A DNA stretch of 64,000 nucleotides, from NCBI GenBank assembly GCA_963678705.1, contig OY783205.1:8680001-8744000 (forward strand). Direction: 5' to 3'. This DNA is from Panorpa germanica (lineage: Eukaryota > Arthropoda > Insecta > Mecoptera > Panorpidae). Both the position numbers and the translations under genes were made by a program. Shown piece by piece: positions 57,201 through 61,771 of the stretch. The notes beneath the pieces were generated by a model, which saw nothing but the letters and a program-made list of their open reading frames with translations, had not been told where the DNA came from and searched no databases. The first letter of the stretch is position 1; every line of letters begins with the position of its first letter.

Positions 57201-58917
57201 TATAATTTGTATGACCTATCATGAGTCTACATAGTACTAATTCCAGCCTTATATTTATTCCGTCCAGTAATTCTTGTTTGCAAATTGATGGCTTCACTTC
57301 CTTTAATTTGTTATCATTTTCCTCAATCCATTCCTTTTGCCATGAACATGTTATTGTTGTTTCTTCTGAAATGCGCCCTGAATGGATTGCTTCTTTAGCA
57401 TAATTATCAACTTGTTTGTTTCGTGTGATACACGTGTGAGAGGGAATCAATAAAAAATTAGTTTCTATTTGCTTGATGTGGAGGTTTTGAATTAGATGGT
57501 GGATGGTTTTAACTATTGGTTGGTTGGTATTAACAGACTCTATGGCCAAAAAAAGGAAAGTCAAAATCTATATTGTTGTAAGTGTATACACTCGAACAAG
57601 GTGTATAAATATTAGAAAGAGGCTGCCTTCTTTGTATCTATCAAAACACATAGCGCTGAAAACTTTTTGAATGTTTTCAAGTGTCCCAAAATGATGCCTC
57701 TTAAGATTTTCAGTCTTGAGAATAGAAAAATCACAAGTATTCAAGTCAAACGAATAAAAAGGCTGAGCAGCCATGGGAATGTTTTACTGGCCAAATCAAT
57801 ATCATTGAAAATGATGCGATGCCATACTGCAACACGCAGTTGTTCTTTATGTTTGATCTCACACCGAAGAGTCTATCGATAAAAGTGTTGATCGACCGAC
57901 ATCCTTGACCATTCTTGAAGATGATGGCCTTCTCTTAATTTTAAAAATGTTTTAAACGTCTGTAAAACCTGGGCCCTTGACAATACACAGAGTTCGTGTA
58001 GACCTGCTGACGTTTTGAAAAAAACTTCAAGGCGCTGTGTCTGAGTGTAAAGCAACACCTGATAGCACATCATTGCTCGAAGCTGATGTCACTTATTTTA
58101 GAATGCACTACAAGAAACTATGTCCCGAAAGAAGTCACTACAGACAACCAAATGACTTACTGTAGCGAGTTGAAACCCATACTGAAGGTGTATTACATTT
58201 TCACCAACCGTTCCTTTAAGTCCTGTAGTAATACATAAATCACCGACCTAAAGATGTGGCATAAAATAAACTACAACTTCAGATTACAACCCCCTTTTCC
58301 TTGGCTCAGCCAGAACCCTGGTTTCAAGGAATAACAAAAGATTTAAGCAGGTCCAGGGTTGTACTGAGAGTCACAACGCGATATATAGCTAACATTACTT
58401 TAATTTTTAGTTTGCGGTGTTACATCGCGGAATGACGAAATGCAAAACGAGATTGTACATAAATATGGCAAAGAGTATTTGAAAGTCGCTGACTTTCCCT
58501 CGAGAGCTTATATTGACAAGAAGATGCCTGACTGAATCAAGTAATAATTCTAATGCCAGCGAAATATTTACAGGTAATATACAAATATAATCTTCTTACA
58601 TTTTAGAGAAACGCAGCTTTACTGACGCAGAAGGAAAACTAAGAGACTTTGCTTTATTCACGGTCGGTATGGCGAAACTTCATGAAGGTTGGCAAGATAA
58701 AAGGGACAAATTTGCATTTTATAGTGATTTTCAAAACAAGTGCTGGTAAGTCATCCGTTGTATTTAACTGTATTCATTAAATGTACTTTTTCCTACACTC
58801 TAACATTTATACATTGGAAACTTGCAGGGGGGAAGCAAAAGTAAATGGAATACAATTATTGTCCATGCCTTTAAGAGAGAGTATTCCGTGTTCTCTTATT
58901 TAATTCGACCAGTTTGC
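44950..58917 (+). CDS. ModSP/HP14-like modular serine protease locus, partial
   Basis: Seven well-phased exons define the locus: 44950-45209, 55225-55292, 55359-55576, 55668-55871, 56043-56255, 58411-58540 and 58607-58745, with more sequence from 58828. In order they encode the end of a trypsin-family domain, one LDLa domain, a Sushi domain, two Wonton-like domains and the first part of another trypsin-family domain. LDLa-Sushi-Wonton-protease is the layout of ModSP/HP14, secreted initiator proteases that link microbe recognition to Toll and prophenoloxidase activation in insects. The protease domain on the right lacks an exon with the catalytic His and has in-frame stops, so this copy is probably damaged. 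The first exon fuses a preceding protease end to the LDLa domain. The first visible intron is about 10 kb of nested transposons. Confidence 0.65.
45303..46346 (+). mobile_element. Jockey-type LINE, 5'-truncated, intronic
   Basis: The insert begins KVWHKRLAYKIDRMLPRQLS and ends with about 21 A residues (46326-46347). ATTTACGTAAT flanks it at 45292-45302 and 46347-46357, an 11-bp target duplication. It lies in the ModSP-like intron and is the left neighbour of the BEL element. Confidence 0.9.
45342..46214 (+). CDS. LINE reverse transcriptase, C-terminal half
   Basis: The 290-codon frame is open. It shows AAGVPQGSVLGPVLYTLYTS (motif B), MATFADDTAIMAI (catalytic Asp pair), KYLGMTLDAKLRWKAHVKKK, and the C-terminal YGIQLWGCTKDSNIKIIQTF followed by VLRNIVNAPWYARNVDIHKD. 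It belongs to the same clade as the RT pieces at 34.97 and 39.5 kb but differs in sequence. Because the 5' end is missing, there is no start codon of its own; it is an inactive relic despite the open frame. Confidence 0.85.
   Translation: MLPRQLSKLLNSYIAGRLFRVKVEDQFSELKNIAAGVPQGSVLGPVLYTLYTSDLPLTNGTIMATFADDTAIMAIDNNMEEATDKVQEALNNVTTWTSKWRIKLNESKSVHINFTNKKVNYRPVTINGQAIPHANTAKYLGMTLDAKLRWKAHVKKKKEEMGIRYRKMYWLMGRQALLSLHNKLIIYQQILKPVWTYGIQLWGCTKDSNIKIIQTFQNKVLRNIVNAPWYARNVDIHKDLGITTVAQEIKKHAKKHKERLHQHANDEVVQLLDTDGLQRRLKKTKPFELV
46487..48974. mobile_element. DNA transposon with ~540-bp inverted repeats (family member 2)
   Basis: The ends read TAGCCCAATCAAATTAGG and, reverse complemented, TAGCCCAGTCATATTAGG. 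TAT flanks both sides (46484-46486 and 48975-48977). Inverted repeats of about 540 bp (to about 47041, and from about 48412) are nearly identical, so the insertion is young. Each contains AGGTCAAAGGTCA. Between them is one open frame. It interrupts the BEL 5' LTR, so it inserted after the BEL element. The termini, 3-bp duplication and DR1 motif tie it to the element at 14179-15583. I cannot assign a known superfamily. Confidence 0.8.
47257..48339 (+). CDS. zinc-finger-like N-terminal part of transposon protein
   Basis: The open frame extends upstream to 47122, but I prefer the ATG at 47257 (MADLCFICDKKL) because it starts directly at a CxxC module. Two similar modules are visible: CFICDKKL with HSECRKVY, and CLFCGQEA with AKYHTICYTNF, each CX2C followed far later by HX3C. 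Linkers are Lys/Ser-rich. The rest is alpha-helical and ends IRERSFSF, stop, shortly before the right inverted repeat. From memory, these N-terminal modules occur in large unnamed invertebrate proteins whose C-terminus resembles the CXC fragment at 14619-14954. If so, this copy is C-terminally truncated. No catalytic triad is seen. Confidence 0.55.
   Translation: MADLCFICDKKLSEGVSVNVVRGLQTLKTASIERNDGHIDYLNTLSSVNVHSECRKVYTSKNVIIASKRRTDESEPSTSSAPRKKRNEVFDFGKLCLFCGQEADEIAEKKKKLKYRRTISNVSTLAFKDNVIKRAEERNDSLGELVKERIYYEYDLIAAEAKYHTICYTNFLTRVPSADKKPRQDDQVTQAMNEIFYYIENNEDSQFTLKELKDVPTEYIPDDKTIITKLQQKYLTDIIITKKIGSFTIISFRDTQLNVLSKAWYENKKSTPVEERLRIVEAAAAIIRKDIRSSVVETKTYPPPNKMLDCINEEIPKTLSHFLEEMILKNRKGQVDHLKTKCTSISHAIMASIRERSFSF
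49148..49159 (+). other. probable primer binding site of BEL element
   Basis: TGGTCCTTCGAG lies seven bases after the 5' LTR. TGG is complementary to a tRNA CCA end, and GGTCC-TCGAG is a sequence I associate with insect BEL primer sites. The BEL fragment at 59.4 kb has a similar TGGTCCAATCGAGCCGGATT. Confidence 0.6.
49566..51014 (+). CDS. BEL gag and aspartic protease
   Basis: From the ATG at 49566 an open frame of 482 codons has a charged N-terminal coiled coil, a capsid-like middle starting at VEIPTFDGKDITRFKPFYEL, zinc-knuckle-type Cys clusters (CRYCNMDHPIFKC, CSLCLKAHSDRCP, CHKCEGMHSKLLC) and the protease start with the active site LLDSGSQASLV. This is the standard gag-protease order of BEL/Pao elements. 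The frame ends at TAA (51012-51014); a one-base shift would continue it into 51034-52167, so this is the first of three breaks. Confidence 0.85.
   Translation: MEGLKRLKTARTTAKGSISRMDNYVSDSRALESGTVELLEAKKEKLMTTYQSYELTQSSILEIDEQDDEDIEDVEEKYFNILAKLNASITKLKEVNRPTCPSLVASKLPAVEIPTFDGKDITRFKPFYELFQAVVHNNTSLSDVQRLFYLRKYLLDEALSIIINLPLVNSSYKEALDLLLARYDNKARLISNHINILLDIPNMQKGTAMAIRAFLCQVKQQLQALKNLDEPVDKWDMILISILSRKLDILTSRNFHMERNLEKLPTMAEFISFLEKRAIALEDSSPYKNMSNDKNYREYSHSRVSNVTTRYNLACRYCNMDHPIFKCPKFKMAPLETRNSFVQEHKLCSLCLKAHSDRCPLENKYKCHKCEGMHSKLLCDKTEAGWLAGKTTESPVVMCCSNDSLGGTILLPTMKVKIVDNFGREFLVRALLDSGSQASLVTAELLKKLRLRTTTQTSKIIGIGNKATKLYHSAIINIQHKL
51034..52722 (+). pseudogene. BEL protease end and reverse transcriptase
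   Basis: The first part has the protease end (LLLGADLYFAILLGG and FGYVVAGKL). RT follows with LGVVFDGSMRSKNKISLNDV, YTIVCDIEKMFRCI (motif A Asp), KTVTYGLKSSTFLATRCL (motif B) and YNTYVDDVIVGC, the catalytic YVDD. A TAA at 52165-52167 interrupts the frame, which then resumes in phase (LQLGNFKLHKWSSN) through KRKVLSFIGTLFDPLGLIGP to 52722. RNase H starts at IGYADASMKAYGCCLY. One nonsense codon is thus the only break inside RT. Confidence 0.85.
52706..54640 (+). CDS. BEL RNase H, integrase and C-terminal domain
   Basis: After a small frameshift the 644-codon frame continues RNase H (IPQLELNSAVLLAQL, FYCDSKIVLAWIQ, NPADIISRGI). Integrase follows, with the H2C2-like region (LLHAGARLVLSSLSQKFWII and CVICSRLKAESAKQLMGSLP) and the D-D-E core: GVDFCVPF, IYCDNAKTFKGAA and GGIWEAGVKSVKHHLKR. 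The C-terminal part (SPPLNWPMARITKVFFGKDG) is the DUF5641-like domain of BEL elements. The frame is uninterrupted to TGA at 54638-54640, which suggests recent activity compared with its neighbours. Confidence 0.85.
   Translation: MAPLGKVLTIPQLELNSAVLLAQLAARVSNLLKTRLDHRVFFYCDSKIVLAWIQADKLKANIYVNNRVKKITELTDKFSWYYVKSADNPADIISRGIEPQHLKNQNLWWNGPQYLSNCDFKHDHYFDLNTVLPSDDEDINCNLCNIEVEQAPLMLDLFKKNSNINKLQRVLAYVYRFFNNCKKTVHSSNGHLSPQELHNSLLIIIRSVQRQIFFKEIKCLLGGMIIKTGIGNLHPFIDSAGLIRVGGRLQNAGIAKDKMHPVILPKANNITSIIIKNEDLRLLHAGARLVLSSLSQKFWIINGIREVKKVLYKCVICSRLKAESAKQLMGSLPADRVTATRPFQHVGVDFCVPFNIKIARIRKPLITKGYISLFVCFSTKAIHMEVVSDLRTETFLACLNRFISRRGMPTKIYCDNAKTFKGAANELKELYNLQTNKSHRNTVISFCNNLYIKFMFIPSYAPEFGGIWEAGVKSVKHHLKRVVGNLALTYEELNSVVIQIEGVLNSRPLLPLSSNEYKYLTPAHFLIGTALIEYPEVNLTEVPVNRLKFWNIVKKLKQDFWQAWSKDYLTQLQSRPKWKYANENLKEGDLLIVKNLNSPPLNWPMARITKVFFGKDGKVRVAEIRIGDKICNRPITKLCRLPLN
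54872..55151 (+). repeat. BEL 3' LTR
   Basis: This 280-bp repeat matches the split 5' LTR. It begins TGTTCAG, contains AATAAAAGTG (a possible poly(A) signal) and ends TTTATTTCGTACA before the duplicated CACGT. Confidence 0.9.
55225..55292 (+). CDS. exon: second half of LDLa domain
   Basis: The exon (acceptor TTCTTTTAG, donor TC/GTAAGT) continues CDG with IFDCDDGSDESKELC, completing the calcium-binding acidic motif D-x-x-D-C-x-D-x-S-D-E that defines LDLa. It joins the upstream exon in phase 0, although 10 kb of transposons now separate them. Phase agreement and domain completion make the link convincing. Confidence 0.8.
55359..55576 (+). CDS. exon: Sushi/CCP domain
   Basis: The exon begins SGVAVGSCILPEKTGNGSYT and has the Sushi pattern: first Cys, YGIETAPPAGTQTNDGTILE, YKCNKKFTL (second Cys), then GDQWLPSVPSC with the Trp before the last Cys. 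It follows LDLa as in ModSP/HP14. The donor A/GTACAT leaves phase 1, which fits the next exon. Confidence 0.75.
55668..55871 (+). CDS. exon: Wonton-like domain, copy A
   Basis: The exon reads PCKPLVRKNGTKFECVLHK, CDTSIFPGTVSCHSS, FFPVLTCREEYSCNFPLVNC. Six or more cysteines and the FPGT motif match the Wonton module that sits between Sushi and protease in HP14/ModSP. It is 204 nt, phase 1 at both ends, so it can be skipped or repeated without changing frame. Relative to copy B it lacks nine bases after FPGT and has Cys in place of Trp in the last block. Confidence 0.7.
55880..55990 (+). pseudogene. relic of a duplicated Sushi exon end
   Basis: The segment repeats the end of the Sushi exon and the start of its intron (TTTGACC...GGTCAATGGTTTCCATC...AAGCTGGGTAATAAGTACA). 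The final Cys codon has become TGG and the first part of the exon is absent. It shows that the duplication unit included part of the Sushi exon and not only the Wonton exon. Confidence 0.7.
56043..56255 (+). CDS. exon: Wonton-like domain, copy B
   Basis: The exon reads PCEPLVRKDGTKFECVLDK, CDDPIFPGTDVTVSCHPSF, CEEDFSWNYPLINCE. It keeps the Trp before the last Cys and the full FPGTDVTVSC block, so it looks like the better-preserved Wonton domain. It is 213 nt, phase 1-1, like copy A. It splices in frame to the protease exon at 58411 (G+TT gives Val-Cys-Gly). Confidence 0.75.
56256..56849. other. intron sequence of the protease locus
   Basis: No exon, repeat boundary or RNA gene seen. It lies between the Wonton copy B donor and the minus-strand LINE. 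Confidence 0.5.
56850..57564 (-). mobile_element. LINE 3' fragment with RNase H (I/R1-like), intronic
   Basis: The minus-strand frame 56998-57564 is open for 188 codons. It reads FLFLAIESVNTNQPIVKTIH (the end of the RNase H strand with D replaced by E), NFLLIPSHTCITRNKQVDNY (H-x-x-x-x-x-N-x-x-D) and the C-terminal Cys-His motif C-EQRNSPLTVNHIIYQC. The 3' UTR carries AGTGCTAATTACT and GTTGATGCACT and runs into an A-rich tail near 56850. The same tail ends the SINE-like element at 10645-11220. 5'-truncated. Confidence 0.7.
57568..58120 (-). pseudogene. mariner-type transposase remnant, intronic
   Basis: On the minus strand the frame 57568-57774 reads AAQPFYSFDLNTCDFSILKT and RHHFGTLENIQKVF. 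This resembles the mariner segment P-YSPDLAPCDFFLFPKLK followed by the C-terminal G-F-ENIQ-V. Further up, FKTFLKLREGHHLQEWSRMS resembles the N-terminal linker (F-EGRES-QDDPRSGRP). The piece with the first catalytic Asp and the Trp-rich centre is missing. Stops and shifts make it dead. Confidence 0.45.
58411..58540 (+). pseudogene. exon: protease linker and domain start
   Basis: The exon gives VCGVTSRNDEMQN at the light-chain Cys, then a linker and VADFPSRAYIDKKMPD, which fits the FPW-A-IY start of a trypsin-family domain. A TGA follows at once where an aromatic codon is expected, and a donor-like GTAATA lies at 58541. Only about 65 bases separate this from the next exon, so the exon with the catalytic His (AAHC) is missing. 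Confidence 0.55.
58607..58917 (+). pseudogene. exons: protease domain middle, damaged
   Basis: The exon 58607-58745 reads FTDAEGKLRDFALFTVGMAK, then LHEGWQDKRDKF, a typical ModSP-type segment after the catalytic His (EGKL-D-LF-V-GK-Y-W-D-RD). A GT donor and an AG acceptor join it to 58828, which reads WGEAKVNGIQLLSMPL and continues to a TAA at about 58903-58908. Reading one base on gives SYLIRPVCG, so a frameshift is likely. The final DSGGG exon of this copy is not found before the retroelement at 59.4 kb. Confidence 0.5.
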
Positions 58918-59425
58918 GGCCGTACAAGTAAACATTTCTTAACAAATTAACTATGGCTTAAAATAAATATCAATGTTAAAAATGTTCTTAAATTTAATAC
59001 AAATTTAAGACACAAATGTATATTAATTTGTTTTAAATTACAGTGTTTAGAATTAATACATTTTTTCAGAAAAAGGTTATTAAAATAATTTCGGAGACAA
59101 AAGTTATTAAATTTAAGAAAAATATATATTAAACTTAATACATATTATTAAGTAAAATTAAGACATATTATTTTTAAATTTTGTTCTGAGATTATTAAAA
59201 GTATATAGCGTTTAAATTATCGTAAAGCGACGTCTGTTTTATGTCAATTAATATTTTTTATTCAATAATATTATTATTCAGTGCGCTTCAAGTTAATAAT
59301 TAATATCAAATATATACAGAATATTAATATTATTACAGTTTAAAAAAATATACAGTCCATTTCAATCTAAGTTTAAGCAACCAAAAACTTCAGTGCTTCA
59401 AATAGTCACGAACGTCGTATACATT
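58918..59425. other. AT-rich stretch, possible BEL 5' LTR
   Basis: If the primer site at 59426 belongs to the BEL fragment, its 5' LTR should lie here and end near 59422 (GTATACA). I could not find a second copy to define it. Confidence 0.3.
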
Positions 59426-61461
59426 TGGTCCAATCGAGCCGGATTTAGTATTGGAAAGAAACGAAATTATAAATTGTTGTTAAAATGACTAGTCAAACGT
59501 TAATCAAGCTTACACGAGTCAGGCGAGATACTGCGTTAGGTTTTCTAATAGACTTAAATATTTCATGTGACAGTTATTAAACGGACAAACCTCTTTTTTC
59601 CGTAATTGGGAATATGGCTTCTGAATTATCTAGAACATATGATGAATTTAAAACTTATTGCGACGACCTAAATCAGTACTGCTTAGAAGCCGAATAAGAA
59701 TTACAGGATGAAAACAAGAAATTAATTTCAACCACAAGAACATTATATTTTTGTATTAAAGCGAAGATAGATAATATACCGGGTCTTTATCATAATATTA
59801 GTAAAATTGTTAATACTACACAATCGTTGGCTAAACCGAAATTACCAAAAGTTTCGTTACAAACTTTTAATGGTGACCCGCAGAAATTTAAAAGCTATTT
59901 CGACTTATTCGAAAATATTATAAACTCAAATAGTGACTTGTCTACAACAAGCAAATTTCATTATCTAATAAGCACCCAGTCAGGACCCCCCTCAGCAGTA
60001 CTATAGAATATTCCATTTGAGGAAGATAATTATGCTCTTGCATTGGAAACACTTAAAAGGCGGTCCGAAAATAACAGGGTGGTAGCCGTTAAACTATTAA
60101 ACAATATGATATCGTTCACGGAAAAAACAAATACTAAAGCTTATAGACTTCAAAATTTTATGAAAACATTTTCTGAATCGTCTGGAGCGCTGCTTCAGAT
60201 GAACCTAGACAATCTGCTTGGGTTTGTCTTCTATATATTATCCGTCAGAAATTTTAGTACTGACATTACATCGCAATTTTCCAGGGAATATGCTGACATT
60301 GAATATCCAACATTAGATAACTTATTAAAATTCGTACATAAATACCATAAAGCTCTATATTCAAATTCCGCAATTACAAAACCTTTGACTCTCTCCAAAT
60401 AATCCTTATCGACAACAAGCAGTATCTAAAAGCTCCTTTGTGCAAATCGGTCCGACTTTCATTGCATATGCTGTAACGCACTTCCTTTACATCCATTATT
60501 TTACTGTGAAAAATTTAGAGACATGACACGAGATTCAAGGTTTGATTTTGTAAAATCACGACAACTATGTCTCAACTGTTTGTCGCCTAAACATCCAGTT
60601 CGCGATTGTCAGTCAAAATACTCGTGCAAAATTTGTTATAAACGGCATAACAGTTTGCTGTGTTATTCCGACTCGGTAACCACAAACACAAATTTAAATG
60701 CCTCCAGTTTAGGCGATTCAGAACCTTCCACACCGTCCACACATCTGTCAGCTTGCACTGCGTCGTCAGTTGAAATTGTTCACACAATTTTAGGTACTGC
60801 CATAATTAGTTTAAAGGGAGACGGTGAGTCATTTCATACAGTATATGCTATGCCAGATTAGGGCTCACAATTGTCATTTATCACTTCAGCTTGCGTTAGA
60901 AGATTAGGATTAAAAACTAAATCTCACAAAATTCATTTCGAAGGGCTTGGGACAATACACATAAATTCCAGTTCTGGCTACACGCAATTAAATATACTTG
61001 CATCTAACGGTAATATGCTACAAACATCAGCCATTGTGTTACTTAAAATAACTGGACCACAACCTGCCGTTCAGTTGCCCAAGTCAACTCGTCTGAATTA
61101 TCTACATTTAAACCTTGCTGATCCTACCTTTGATTTCCCTAAACAAATAGACATCTTATTAGGCCTAGATATCTTTAACGCAATTGTCAATGGTGAAACG
61201 TTTTCACCAGGATTAGGAACGCCTACCGTATGGAACTCAGTTTTTGGCTAGATCCTAATGGGACCCGTCACCACAACATCTACTCAAATGACATCAAACC
61301 CTTCTAAAGTTGATACAAATGCACTAACTTGTATCACTTCATTAGTATGCAAAAATTGTAGCATTGATGATGCTCTCAAAAGGTTTGGAAAACTGAGGAA
61401 ATAGAAAATAGTCCTGTAGCAAATCCAGACGATGACATTGCTGAACTTCTGTATCAAAATT
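59426..61461 (+). mobile_element. BEL/Pao fragment, gag-protease only
   Basis: A primer-site-like TGGTCCAATCGAGCCGGATT (59426-59445) is followed by a leader and a broken gag-protease. The copy ends in the copia LTR at 61462. Nothing of RT or integrase is present inside the window. Confidence 0.7.
59614..61461 (+). pseudogene. BEL gag and protease, decayed
   Basis: From the ATG at 59614 the frame gives MASELSRTYDEFKTYCDDLN, meets a stop (59695-59697), then reads VSLQTFNGDPQKFKSYFDLF, the BEL capsid start. A stop at about 60004 is followed by the rest of the capsid (60043-60402). The zinc-knuckle region follows at 60523-60861 (CLNCLSPKHPVRDC, CKICYKRHNSLLC). The protease site should read DSGSQ but has TAG after MPD (60859-60861). 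The protease end (DILLGLDIFNAIVNGE) is at 60871-61251. At least four stops show it is old. Confidence 0.75.
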
Positions 61462-61670
61462 TGTTATATTTAGCAGAGATAAACTATTAATTTATATTAA
61501 TCAGGTTTATTATATTTAATTAAATGTACACATCCGTTATGATGTCACAGAGTATAGAATACATAGTAGGACGGTATTACAGAGTATAGTATTACCTACA
61601 ATATTACCGTGTGTAAAAAGAAAGATAGAATAGTGTCAATCCCTAGAGGGCGCTAAATTTAAATCCAACA
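61462..61670 (-). repeat. copia 3' LTR
   Basis: On the minus strand the repeat starts TGTTGGATTTAAATTTAGCG directly after a purine tract and ends near ATATAACA at 61462. The start is well fixed; the end is chosen by the usual TG...CA rule, and the second LTR lies outside the window. Confidence 0.6.
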
Positions 61671-61678
61671 CTCCCTCT
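61671..61678 (-). other. copia polypurine tract
   Basis: AGAGGGAG on the minus strand immediately precedes the LTR start. It would prime plus-strand DNA synthesis. Confidence 0.7.
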
Positions 61679-61771
61679 AAATTTAGACATTCTAACAACA
61701 AATTATAATTAATTGAGTGTAAAAAAACATGAAAATATTATTCAAGTTATACTACAAGATTTTCTAACATA

